Source: Tribonema minus
Lineage: Eukaryota; Sar; Xanthophyceae; Tribonematales; Tribonemataceae
Length of the DNA: 64,000 nt
NCBI GenBank assembly: GCA_017506865.1
Contig: JAFCMP010000522.1
Coordinates: forward strand, 434,001 to 498,000
Direction of reading: 5' to 3'
The notes below the pieces were generated by a model. It was not told the origin of the DNA. It saw nothing but the letters and a program-made list of their open reading frames with translations, and searched no databases. Position numbers and translations under genes: made by a program. Shown here piece by piece: positions 28,001-40,000 of this stretch (its first letter is position 1; every line of letters starts with the position of its first letter).

Positions 28001-31000
28001 TGGTGCCGTGGGCAAGCCGACGCAGGCTGCACCTATTGGTGACTTGCGCGACACCAGCCGCCGCCGCCAACAGGCTAGCGCACGGGTCCTGGCGCAGCTG
28101 CGCAGCCAGCGTGCGTCCGGGGCAATGGCGTGGATGAGCGTGCCACCCACTGCCAATGACCGCCCGGGTGCGGCGCCCATGTCCAGTATGGCAGCAGCCA
28201 CGATGATTTTGATTGCGATCTTCATAGACGGGTGGGGCATACAGGGCGAGGTGTGCCCATGGCGGTGCAGTGATGTGAGCCCCACCTCCACGCATGCGAT
28301 CAGCTGCCCCAGCCAGCACATACGGGGGCACAACGCGACACACACTGCCCAAAAGCGGTGCCTGCAGCGCATCTTGAGACAGCACCATGTCTCTATTGTC
28401 CGCAATGAGGACGCTAGCGTCTTCAAGGTACCGGGGTATCGGGCGGACACAGTCATTGACCCAGGGTGTCTGCACTTTAGCAGTGCATACCGTAACAAGG
28501 GAATAGTGCTAGACACAAGTGTGCGCGCGCCCACAGCGAGCTCGTACCTGACAGGCAAAACAAATGCCTCGAACACGGACGGCTATGCTGCTGGGGTGGG
28601 GGAGGACGCGAAGGTCAAGCACCACACCGGCACCTTGACGTCATCTTGGGCTTTTGTGCCATTCGTGCAGGAGTCGTACGGACGGCTGGGGAAGCAGACA
28701 AGCCTTTTTGTTAAGGAGTTGGCAATGCACTCAGCACTGTGCTCAGGGGGGGGGAAGGCAGATGTGTTACGCAAGGCCGGGTTAGCTAAGCGTCAGATCC
28801 TCATTGAGCTGAGCATGTCGCTGGCGCGGGAGTTGGCGGAGCGCGTCATGGCGTACACACGTGGAGCGCGAATGCTGGGCTGTGTTGCGGCGCCGGTATC
28901 CAAGCTCCTAGGGCACAGCGCAGACTAGGCTGCTGCGTTGACGCAAGCTTTTCGATTGCATAGGCAACCCGGCCTCCCTTGGGCCTTTATAAATACAAGT
29001 CCATACGTACATATTGAGTCACAACGGCGTGCTTTACTCCGCATCTGCGCTGAAAGTAGGGGCTGTGCATAGCACATGGAAGTACTTCACTTTTTTTCAC
29101 AAGTTGCTTAATTGCTGGACTTGCAGATGCACCCGAGAAGATCGCCCTAAGCTGCAGTCTGCTTTTATGCATTCAACTGCCCTAGGCTGCAGCCTGCTTC
29201 ATGCATGTCGCATGGACAGGATGTGTAGCATGCACGAGCCTTGTGCTGCTTGTGCCTTGCACTCCATCGCGGTGCTTCAGCAATTGTCCTGCTGCGCTGC
29301 TCTGAGACGTGTTTTACACTGCGCGGGATAGTGGGACAAGGGTTACAGCCCATTGAACAGGAGAAAGAAGAGGGAGGTGAAAGATTGACGTGGACTGGCG
29401 CGGAGATGGCTGGTTTTACCTACAGACATACCAGCTACAGCTGGCAGTTGAGTTGGTGTGTGCATCAGGAATCGGCAGTTTTGCGCCCAATGCAAGAGCA
29501 TCACACAGTAAATCACCACACTTTCTATACCGCCACAATAATGTGCTGTGCTCCATGTCCATGCTGCAGGTGGGGGCCGTGTTTATCAGGATATTGCGAG
29601 CGTTGCGCATCCCAGTGGTGGTGCTGCAGCTGCTGGCCCAGTATGCCGCCATCACCGGTAAGCCCTACGAAGCACGTGTAGAGAAGGCGGCAGCCAGCAT
29701 CTAACGCGGGAATGCCCGGTGTACATTTCTCAATGCACTAGCTGACGGCATAGACGGATACTGCTCACCATTTCAAATGTTGTCACACAAATCTGATGGA
29801 CAGTGAGGGAATGACGACCCCAAGCTCGTGACAACCACCGTATACGCTACCGTAGTATGTGCGTAGTATTTGGCGTTGCACAAGCCACTCTTGAAGTAAA
29901 ACACATGATCAAAACTTCAAATCTGCTCAAGACCCAAAGATCTGCTGTGCCACGTGCTAGAAGCAAAAGATAGGCCATCACTCATGTTCTACAACCAGGA
30001 CAGTTGTACCTTGCCCCTGTGGCTGTTGGGTCTTTCAACAAATTTGGAAGCAGACACTACAACATCAAGTGATGTGTCACTGTCACGCCCTATAGCATAG
30101 TTTCAAATGTCATGCTGGAATGATTAATAGCAGTTTACACCGCTGCTACACAGCGTCGCCTGCAGCAGCGTCATTCTGCTTGACTCTCCCAGTGCTTGTC
30201 CTCCGCGCAGGCATTATAATATTACATTCCCCGAGGCATATGCCAAAATTACCCGCCTGCGCTGACCTCGGCAACTTTGACTTCACCAGTCTGCTGTCAG
30301 CCAGTCGGGACACTGTTGGGTTGGCTGCTTTCTGGGCGGCTGCAGTAGTGCGCGCCAGACACCACCGTACTTTTGCAGCGACTGCCTTGGCTGCTATTAA
30401 GACGAATACTAAGCACGCAGTCTTAAGCAATGTGGTACTTTTGTGCGCGCAAAGGGGCAACTGACAAAACATGCAACATATGCGGCTCATATGGTTGTGC
30501 AGTGCCCGTCTCTGTGTCGCACTGTCCTGCTGGCATGCCTGCAGCTATCATGCACTGGCACAAACCCATAAGTGACGTCATGCACGCTGTTCTGCCTCGA
30601 CTCTCGCAACGTTCGTCCTCCGAGCAGGCGCCACCTTCCCCGAGGCGTACGCCAAGTTCCTTGCCTTCGCCGACTTCATCAACTTCGCCTCGTGATGACT
30701 TCCGCACGCTATGCTTGCGGGCGCCGGCCGCGCTCGTTGACGCGGCGCTCGGAACGGTCGGCGACTCCGCTGACTTCAGCTTCAGCGGCTTCCGCCTGCG
30801 CATCACCCGCGCTGGTGACATGAGCGCCCCGGTCACGGTCACCGTGCGCGGCGCGCCGGCGGCGTGGTCTGCAGCGCAGCTTGCAATGCTGCTTGCGCCC
30901 GCACTCGCAGCTCCTGGCATGCCCATCGCGCCGGTGCGCTTGCGGGCGGGCGGCGGCGGCACTTCCGCCGCCTTTCTGCTGCTGGCCAGCGCTCTGAAGA

Positions 31001-34000
31001 CCTGCGGCGTAGGCATTAACGGTGCGGCCTCATCCGCGGCGCCGGCGTCGGCGGCATCGCCAGGCGCCGCGGGTGTTTGGGAGCTAACAGTGGTCCGCGG
31101 CGTTGCGCGGCGACTCGCGCACTCGGTCCTATGCGCGGTGGACGGCACGGAAGTAGCGCTGCGGCTGCTGGGCCCTGACAATCTGACAGCGTGCCCGTCC
31201 TGCCTGCGACGGCACTTCACGCGCCCGGGTCAGCAGTGCCGGGCAACGCGCTGCGCGCACACCACGCTCCCCGCGGCCTGCACCACGCCAGCCGCCGCCA
31301 CTGGCACAGCCGCCGGTGCCCCTGCGGTAGCCACGGCTGCAGCCGCCGCGGCGGCAGCCGCCGCGACGCAGCGTGCGCCCACCGGCGCCGCCGCCTCGCA
31401 CCCCCCAGCGCCGGCGGCGACCGGCGCCGCCGCGACGGACGCTGCCGCCGCCTCGACGCCCGCGCTGGCGAGCGCGTCGCCGGGCGCCTCGCCGCCGCCG
31501 CCGGCGGCCGACGCGGACCCTGCGCAGCTGGGCCAGGAGCAGCGCATTCAGCAGCTGCAGGGGGGCATCCTGGAGGGCAGGACCGCGCGGAAGGGGCTGC
31601 AGCAGCAGGTCAAGGCACTGACAAAGCTGCTGGCAGCCTCCGAGGCGGGAAAGCGGGCTGCTGAGGCCGATCGCGACCGGTCTCTGGCAGAGCAAGTTCG
31701 TGCGGAGCGGCTGGCGGCGCAGCAACGGAGCCTGCGCGAAGGAGAGCAGGTGCGCAACGCTGCGGCGACCGCTCGACTCGAGGCGCAGCTGACAGCGGAA
31801 GCGGCGCGCGCTGCGAGCGTGGCGGTGCCGGCGGCGGACGCCGCCGGCGCGGTGGCCACCACGCCCGTGGCGGGAGACCTTGAGGCTAGCTCTGCAGCGG
31901 CTGGCGCTGCGGCGGCGGTGGCGGCGGACGGGGCAACGGCGGCGGGCGCGGCGGCGGCAGGCGCGGCGGCGGCGGGCGCGCCGCCGCCTGCTGTAGGTGC
32001 TGCCAGCGCAGCAGCGGCAGCGGCCGCAAGCGCGGCAGCGGACCTTGCGGTGGCACTGGAGGCAGCGGCGGCGCCGCGGCAGCCGCCGCGCTCTTGCTCA
32101 CGCGGGCGCTCGCGGTGTCGGCGCGCATCGTCGCCAGCGGCTCGGCACGGCAGCGACTGCAGCGCCTCCCCCTCGCGCAGTAGGCAGCCCCCCATGCCTG
32201 CCAGTGACAGCAGCGCGCTTATGTCCGACAGTGGCACACCCCGCGCCAGCCGCAAGCGCACGGCTGCTGAGCGCACGCCGGGCTCGGCGGCGGAACCCCC
32301 CGCTGCACGCCCCGCGCGCGGGCTGCCCCAAGGTCAGTCCGCCGCCGACCGCTTCCTCTCCACCTCGACGGCCCAGCCGCCGGCACCGGAGGGAGGCGGC
32401 GGCGCCTCGGGCCTGTAAGCCGCCGGTGCGGCGCTCCCCTCATCCACCGTAATGATGTCTGACTCTTATTCAGGGGGAGCCGCACCGGCGGCCATTGCGG
32501 CAGCTGCTGCTGCAGCAGCGGCTGCCGCGGCGGGCATAGACCCTACGCAGCCTGAGGCAGTGCAGGCGCCCGCTCAGCCTGCAACGGCTGCCATCTATCC
32601 GCGCTGCCCTTTATATGACACTGGCTGCCTCTTTCGGGTGCCAGTGCCCAAACCGCGCCTCCGCCGGAACGGGGAGGCGAACACGCTCACGGCGCAGACG
32701 TCGGCGTCGCTGGCGCTGGCGCGCCGCATCGCCACGACGCTGGCGGATCACCAGCGCCGCGAGCATCCGAATGTGCCTGCCGACTTTCTCGCGCGTATGC
32801 AGGCGGTCGACGATGAGTGTTTGACTCTCCACCGAGCCGGCGCGGGCACCTACTACGCCGTGGAACCCGAGCTGCTACTCTGCGCATGCGCCTCGTGCGG
32901 CGAGCCAGGGTGCGTGCGCACGAAATTGCACCAGCGCGACCACCTGTACAAGTCCCGGGGGGCGGCCGCAACGCAGCGGCCACACGGGCCCCGCGTCGCG
33001 CCTCTGCCCCCCATCCTCTCCCTCTCTACAGCCAGCGGCGGCGCGCGCGGCCCCGGCGCCCGCGCAGCTGCCGCTGTGGCTGCGGCAGGGCCAACATGGC
33101 GCAGCGCGCTTCCGCTCTGGACGCTGGCGCCGCTCTCGCCCGCGCGCGCAGCGCTTGACGACCTCTCCTTTGACTATGTTCTGCAGCAGCAACTGGTGGT
33201 CGGCCGCTGCATTCGCCTGGAGCACCGCTCGGACTTCACAGCCGCCCTGACGGCCACGCTGGCGGGCCTCCGGGAAGCGCAGACGGCGGTAGCGCAGGCA
33301 CACGGGGTTGAGGCAGCGGCACAGGCGTCCGCCACAGCCGGTGCATGGTGCAAGCTGCTGCATCTGCTGCCGTGCCTGCTGCTTGTACCCGACGGCTCCC
33401 TGCCGCGGGCGCACCGTTTTGCGGCCTTCGTGGCAGGCGACCTGGACCTGCTCACGCGCACAGCGCTGGCCTTCTGCCGCCGCGGCGCCGCCCGTGCGGG
33501 CACGCGCCGCGCTAGGTCTATGACGGAGGCGGCGGCGGCAGTGCGGGAGCGCGCGGCGGCGACGGCGCGGCAGCCGGGCGGCGTCGGGCGCGCCGCGCGG
33601 CTGCTGGCGGAGGGTGCTGACACATCTGCCCCCCGCGACTCCGCTACCTTGCATAAACTGCAGGCTAAACACCCAGCTGGCGATGCGTCTGCGAAGCTGG
33701 ATGCCGCGGCATCGCGGGCGCGCAGCTTGGTGGCGGCGGCGGCGCTGGCGGCGCCGGCACCACTCAACTGCGCTTCATTCACGGCGGACGGGCTACGCGA
33801 GGCCATCCTCGCCGCCAACCCTGGCTCGGCCGCCGGTCCCTCTGGGCTGCGCAACTCCCACCTCCAGCAGTGCGTCCGGCACACGGCGCACACGTCGGGG
33901 CGCACGGTTGACTGGCTCCTTGAGCTGCTGGCGTGGCTGGGTACCGCGGTGTACTCCACCCCCGCCGCGCTGCCCGCCCCCTTTTGGCGCCTTCACGCGG

Positions 34001-37000
34001 CCGCGCGCCTCAGCGCTGTGGGCGAGAAGGCGCGCCCCATCGCGTGCGGCGACACCATCCGCCGCCTGTTCGCCCGCACCTTCTGCACGGACACCCGGGA
34101 CCGCGTCTCCGCGCTGCTGGAACCAATTGGCCAGTTTGGGGTCGGCGCGCGGGGGGGCGCAGAGAGAGTGGCGCTCATGGCGCAGCTCACGCATGAGTGC
34201 GGCGGCGTGCTCCTTGCCATTGACGGCAGTAATGCCTTCAACGCGCTGTCGCGCTCGGCAGTCCTCACCGCGGTGGCCGAGCATCTGCCTGGCCTGTACG
34301 GCTACGTCGAGCACATCTACGGCCCCGGCCGGGCCCCTTGGCTGCAATTTGGCCTAGATGGGCACGCCGACGCCGCCATCATCCTCTCCCAACAGGGCGT
34401 GCAGCAGGGCGACCCATTGGGGCCGCTGCTGTTCGCGCTGGCACTGCGCGGCACCATGGTGGCTGCCCGCGCCAAGTTCCCGCAACTGGCGCTTCCGGGC
34501 TACCTCGATGACCTCACCATCATGACGCCCAGCTGTGACGCGCCGGTGCTCGGCCACGTTGGCCGCGCGTTCTGCTTCATACAACGGGCGCTGAGCGAGC
34601 TCAACATTCAGGTCAACGTCACGAAATGCGCGGCGCTGGTGCCGGCCTCAGGCGGCGCCCGCGAGCGCGCCGCCGCCGTCTTTGCCGCCGCCAATGTCCC
34701 CGTACCAGTATGTGACGACGGCATCACGCTGATGGGGGTGCCGGTCGGCACCGAGGGCTTCGTGCGCGCGCAAGTGGCGGCGACCCTTCGTGCCCCCGGC
34801 ACCGACCGCCTGGTTGCGGAGCTTGTGCAGATGGAGGATGTGCAGGCTGCCTTCTCCATTCTGCGTCTTGCCGTCCCCGCCCGCGCAGGGCATGTATCGC
34901 GCAATACAGCGCCATCCCTCACGCACGAGGAGCTACGGCGCTTCGACGCCATCACGCTAGCGGCCGTGGCCGCGCTGGCGCAGGAGCCATCGGCGGGTCT
35001 TACGCCGCCGGCCCACCAGCGCGCGCCGGCGGCGGGTGACGATTGCCGCGGCCCGCCGGCGGTTTCGGCGGCGGCGGCGCCGCCCTCTCTGTGGGCGGCG
35101 GCAGTGGCATGGGTACGCGGCGCCGACTGGGGTGGCGAGGCCCCAGTGACGCTACCAGCACATCAGCAGGTACGCGTGCATCTGCGGCTGGGGAGTGGTG
35201 GCTTTGGCGTGCTGGGCGCGGCGCCCCGTGCATGTGCCGCATTTGCTGCACGTTCCCTCGAGTGCATGGGGCCGGCACTGGCGGCATTTCCAGTGGCGGC
35301 ACGCAGCCGCGTCCTAGAGCATGCCCGCTATGGCTTCACCTTCACCCAGATAGCTACCTGCCTGCAGCAGCTGCGCAGCGGCAGCGATGAGGCTGCAGCG
35401 GCCCTCGCACTGCTCCTGCCCACGGTCTGGTACCAGGACTGGCGCCAGGACGACGGCGCATGGCGGGCGCTGCGCGATCTGCTGCAACGGGCAGGCGGAG
35501 CTGCGGGGCCGGGCATGCGGACTCGCGCCGGCGCGCGCCGCGCTGCTGCGCCAGCGGTGGCGCGCGAGCCAGGCTCTGCCCAGGCCCCGCCGGCCGCCGT
35601 GCTGCCGCGGCGTCAAGCGGCGCTATCACGGGTGCTAGACGCAGCGCTCGCCGCCACGCAGCTGCGTCGGCTTGAAGCAGCAAATGCGTTGGAAGCAGTC
35701 GCGGCGTGGCGCAGCGGCGCCTCTAAGGGGGCCATGGGTTTCTTGGCGCAATTGCCGAGCACTGACCCAGCGGAGACCATGTCCCCGCCGGAATTCCGCG
35801 AGACGCTGCGGCGCCACCTGGGCGTGGAGCGCCCCGCCCCCGCTGCGGCGCGGTGCCCCAAGTGCCATAGACCAGTGGACTCGGGTGCCCACCTGCGCCG
35901 CTGCACACAAGGGCTTAACGTCACGCGACACAACTTGCTCGCAGACGCGCTCTTTCAGCTGCTCAAGCAGGTGGCCCACCTCCGCGGTCTCGACCGGGAC
36001 ACCCTTGCCCCCTTCCGCCGCTACGCGGCGCGCCACGGGTTCAACAAGTTCATGGACATCGTCTTTGGCAGCAACCAGGTCTGCCTTCCAGTCCCTAAAG
36101 TGCAGCCGAGCGCCGACGCGGTAGCAGCAGGCCGGTGCACTAAACTGCGCGGCGGCTTTGAAGTAGCTTGTTGCATAGACGTCACCATACGTGACAGCTC
36201 ATGCCCCTCCCGCCTCCGTCAGGCTCAGGGGGGCGCGCGCGATGTGCAGCGCGTGCTTGAATCGGCTTCGCAGGAAAAGATAGACACATACGTAGTCTCA
36301 GGGGCCCTGGACCCCACTACACACACCCTATTTTCCGCAGCCTTTGACCACTTCGGCGCTATGTCACGCGACACCCAAGCGCTGCTACACGCACTCGCCG
36401 AGCAGAGCTCGCAGGGCAGCTACAATCTCGCGCAGCGCGTTGCCTTCTGGCGCCGCCGCACCTCCCTCGCGCTACAGCGCGCGCTCACACGTGTCGTGAT
36501 CGACAACTGGAACGCAGTCATCGCCCCTGATGGCGACGTCAGCGCTTACCGCCGCATCGCACTGTTGCAAGTGCCGCGGCCCTCGCCGGCCAGCGCCGAA
36601 CCGCCGGCCCCTCCGTAGATTTAGTTATTGCAAGCCCGATTTATCGTGCGCGCAGCCCATGCGGTCCAGGACATAATATACAACTTCGACTTCACCATTC
36701 TGCTGTCCCCGGGCTGCCTGGTGAACTTCAACTATTACGACAAGCTCCTGGCAATCACTCTCGCCCCGTTGGGGGTGCTGGCGCTGCTGGGCCTGGCCTA
36801 CATGCTCAGCAGCTACCGCTCGAGGGCAAGGGGACGGCAGGGGCGCCTGTACAGCCTGTTTGTGGAGAAGGGCGCGATGCTCGCGCTGTCCTTCAGCTTC
36901 CTCATCTTCTCCACCACTTCGACCGTGGTGTTCCAGGTGCGTGCGTCTGTCCTACCCTCAACAGTATCAAATACAAATAACTCAACTGGTGGCTTATACG

Positions 37001-40000
37001 TACCGGACCAGCTTAAATTACTTGTTACTCCTTCTTGCGGAGGGCCAAACCTGCCGGTCTATCATGTGTACACAAAAGTCATTGGCATCCTCACCTTCTT
37101 GATGGTGTTTAGGTGACCCTACTTTCTGTTGGCACTTGCTGCTGCTATTGTCAGCATATTTCAAGTAGTCAGAAGTGGCCGCTCAAGGTCAACAGGACGG
37201 CGGCGACGCCTGTACCGCCTGTTTGTCAAAAGGGCATGCTGCTGGCGCTGTCCTTCAGCTTCATCTTTTCCATGGCCGTGATTGTCCCAGGTGGCTCTTC
37301 TACCACCTGTTGCTGCTGTTGCAAGCATGTCGCGTGTTGGCAACAGCTACAGCTCGAGGGCAACAGGACGGCAAGGACGCCTGTACTGCCTGTTTGCTAA
37401 CAAGGGCGCTCTGCTTGCCCTTTCATTCAACTTGATCTTCTCCACCACCGCAACCATAGTGTTCCAGGGGACTGTTCCTACCTTCCACTTGGCACTAGCT
37501 GGCGTCGGTATATTGCGAATGCACCAACTCTAAACACCAATTGCTGTATTTTATCACCAGTGTAGGTTTCTCCTCTAGCTCCAGCATTGATGGCTGCAGG
37601 CGTCAAACGCTTTGCAGTGCATGAAAGGAGAGTTTTGCATGATCATGTGTTTCAGGCGCGTGTGCAGCTGGCATGTAATATGATCGAGAAAGCTGAACCA
37701 AACTGCCCATCTTAGCGCTCACAGCACACTGATTACCTTACTGGAGGTCAGTCTTAGTATCTCCACCTTTTCTTGCCTTTAATGGTCGCTTCTTGGCACT
37801 TGCGTTGAGCATGAAATTTCTCTCATGACCACACAAACCTAAGAGCTAGCTGACGGAAGTCTGAGTGGTTGCGCTACCAGCTACTCAGGGGCCGGTCCAC
37901 ATCATTCACGTTTTCGGCTGGCATTGCTGCTGCAGTCATCAGACCACTGTACGTGCACCTACTTGGACTGCCACATGCATGATGATCTGCATGAGGTGGT
38001 GTAGTTTTGCATCGTCCTCTCCGAAAAGTATGGTCCGAAGCGTAAATCGATGCTTCGTACTATGAGCTGATGTGGCTAGCACAAACATGGTAGAAGGCTG
38101 ATTACGAACATTAGCAGAAGCAGGAGGACAAAAGCTACTTGTACACCAACTGCTCGATGATACAGTAGTATTTTCATGCTCACGAGATGAAACTTTGCGG
38201 ATGTTGTGTGGGGCATGACAAGTGCGCGTTTGCAGACAGTTGCGTGCGACGACAACCTGGACCTGCAGACTGGCAGCAGTTACCTGCATGCCGATCATTG
38301 AATGTCATGATTGTAATTTGATTTTCACGATGACATCATTCAAAGACGCCGGGTGGCAACCGACACCTGTACATTGACTTCTCTATGGCATGCAGCTAAT
38401 GTGACACTCCGCTCATGGCGTGTGCCTGCTTGCAGAGTTTGCGTGCGATGACAACCTGGAGGTGCAGGACAGCCTGCAGCTACATACCTGTACGTTCATC
38501 ACTGTATGTCATAAGGCTGAATTGATGCTCACGATGAGATGATTTTGGGACGCAGGGAGGCAACAAATGCCTGTGCGCTGACTGATTCTTTGCGCTGACT
38601 ATTCTATGGCATGACTGCAGCTCTGTGCTGATAACATGACATTCTGCGCATGGTGAGTGCGCGCTTGCAGTCAGTTGTGTGCGATGACAATCTGGAGCTG
38701 CAGGACGGCCACAGCTACCTGTACGTTGATGCTCACTATGATTTGATATGTCGGCGCAAAATGAAAGCCGCTACGTGAACGCAAACATTCTGCTACAACG
38801 TACAATGTAACTGCAGCTTTGTGCTCACAATCTGACCTTCTGTGCATCACATGTGCGCGCTCGCAGACGTTTGCCTGCGACGACAACCTGGAGCGGCAGA
38901 ATGGCCACAGCTACCTGTATGCGGACTACTCCGTCGAGTGCTACACCCCGCAGCACACGCACTACCGCATCTACGCTGCCTCTTTTGTACTCGTGTATCC
39001 CGTCGGCATCCCGCTCACATACTTCGTGCTGCTGCGGCGACACCGCAAAGCCATTGCGAACGTCTCTGATGCCGACCCGTCCGGTCGCACATCGCTGGGA
39101 ACACGCTCGTCTCTGGGGGCACAGTCATCGCGCGTGGTCCTGCACCAGGATCTGCAGTCCTGCGCATTCCTCTGGCAGCCGTACAAGAGGGACGCATACT
39201 ATTGGTACGTGTATGCCTAACGCCTGTTGCAACACCTGTGTAATCGCCAAAAAGGCAATCTCCCCGCCAATCAACTTCATCTTCCATTTCCTTAGGCGTA
39301 ACCCCCCGCCCCCACCTAATGCAAAGCCATGGACGCCATGACCTTGTCATCTGCAAGGTTGTTGCGCTGCACTTCCATGCAAGTGTTTGGACAAATGTGG
39401 CACATCACATGACTCTGCATGACTGACGCGCAACTGGCGCAGCTTGGACAGTAGAGCCAGTGGGCCGTAAGTTGAGCAGGTGGTGAAACAGAGCACACCC
39501 ACTCACTCCCCCACACACTCAGATAATGTTACTGTGATGTAATGCGCCTACAATCATGAACTGAAAAAAGGATGCATGCCATGATCTGAATCATGTGGAT
39601 GATGGAATGTTCTGTTTTTGTCGCAATGTTTTTGTCACGAAGAAAGCAAAGGATGTGGTCACTACATACATAAATGTGAAATGAATTAAATTTAAATCAT
39701 CTGTAACTTTTTCGATTTTCATCTTATCACTTACATTTTTAATACATAAATGTGAAATGAATTAAATTTAAATCATCTGTAGCTTTTTCGATTTTCATCT
39801 TATCACTTACATTTTTAAAACATGATCTAATATCGATATTGCAAGAGAGAGTACTAACCTGCGGCCGCCTTGATCAAGGCTTCTGCGGCCTAATGACGGC
39901 GGACCAGCCCCGCAAAGAAACGCTTTGCGTCGATGAGTAGTATTAGCCTTACAGGACATGGCAGCTGAAGGGCGGCATATATGCTCTTCTTTTTTTGGCA

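Larger units (their letters stand above)
21000..29569 (+). other. Gene A intron 8
   Basis: An 8.6 kb intron, 6.8 kb of which is the OTU-type LINE at 22180-29006. A host segment of about 110 bp lies on both sides of it, at about 21890-22005 and 29228-29335 (shared GAGCCTTGT, then CTTCAGCAAT and ACACTxxGCGGGA), an older tandem duplication into which the LINE inserted. The remainder shows nothing recognisable. Confidence 0.7.
30687..36680 (+). mobile_element. LINE B copy 1 (two-ORF non-LTR element) inserted in exon 10 of gene A
   Basis: About 6.0 kb, sense to gene A. It carries ORF1 (to 32418) and ORF2 (32452-36618) with RT and restriction-like endonuclease, and a short 3' UTR of about 60 bp ending ACATAATATA. 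The 3' UTR is shared with the antisense copy at 47531-50939, which fixes the 3' border. Both ORFs are intact. The ORF1 frame is open right up to the left border, so the 5' end may be slightly truncated. The base composition is far more GC-rich than the introns. Confidence 0.88.

Noticed and set aside
30430-30819. Upstream ATG at 30430 as the ORF1 start of LINE B
   Set aside because: It lies in gene A intron and exon sequence outside the element border at 30687. The frame is continuous only by chance.
31548-33959. Long antisense open frames opposite LINE B
   Set aside because: High GC makes antisense frames long. The sense frames have clear RT and endonuclease motifs and the antisense ones have none.
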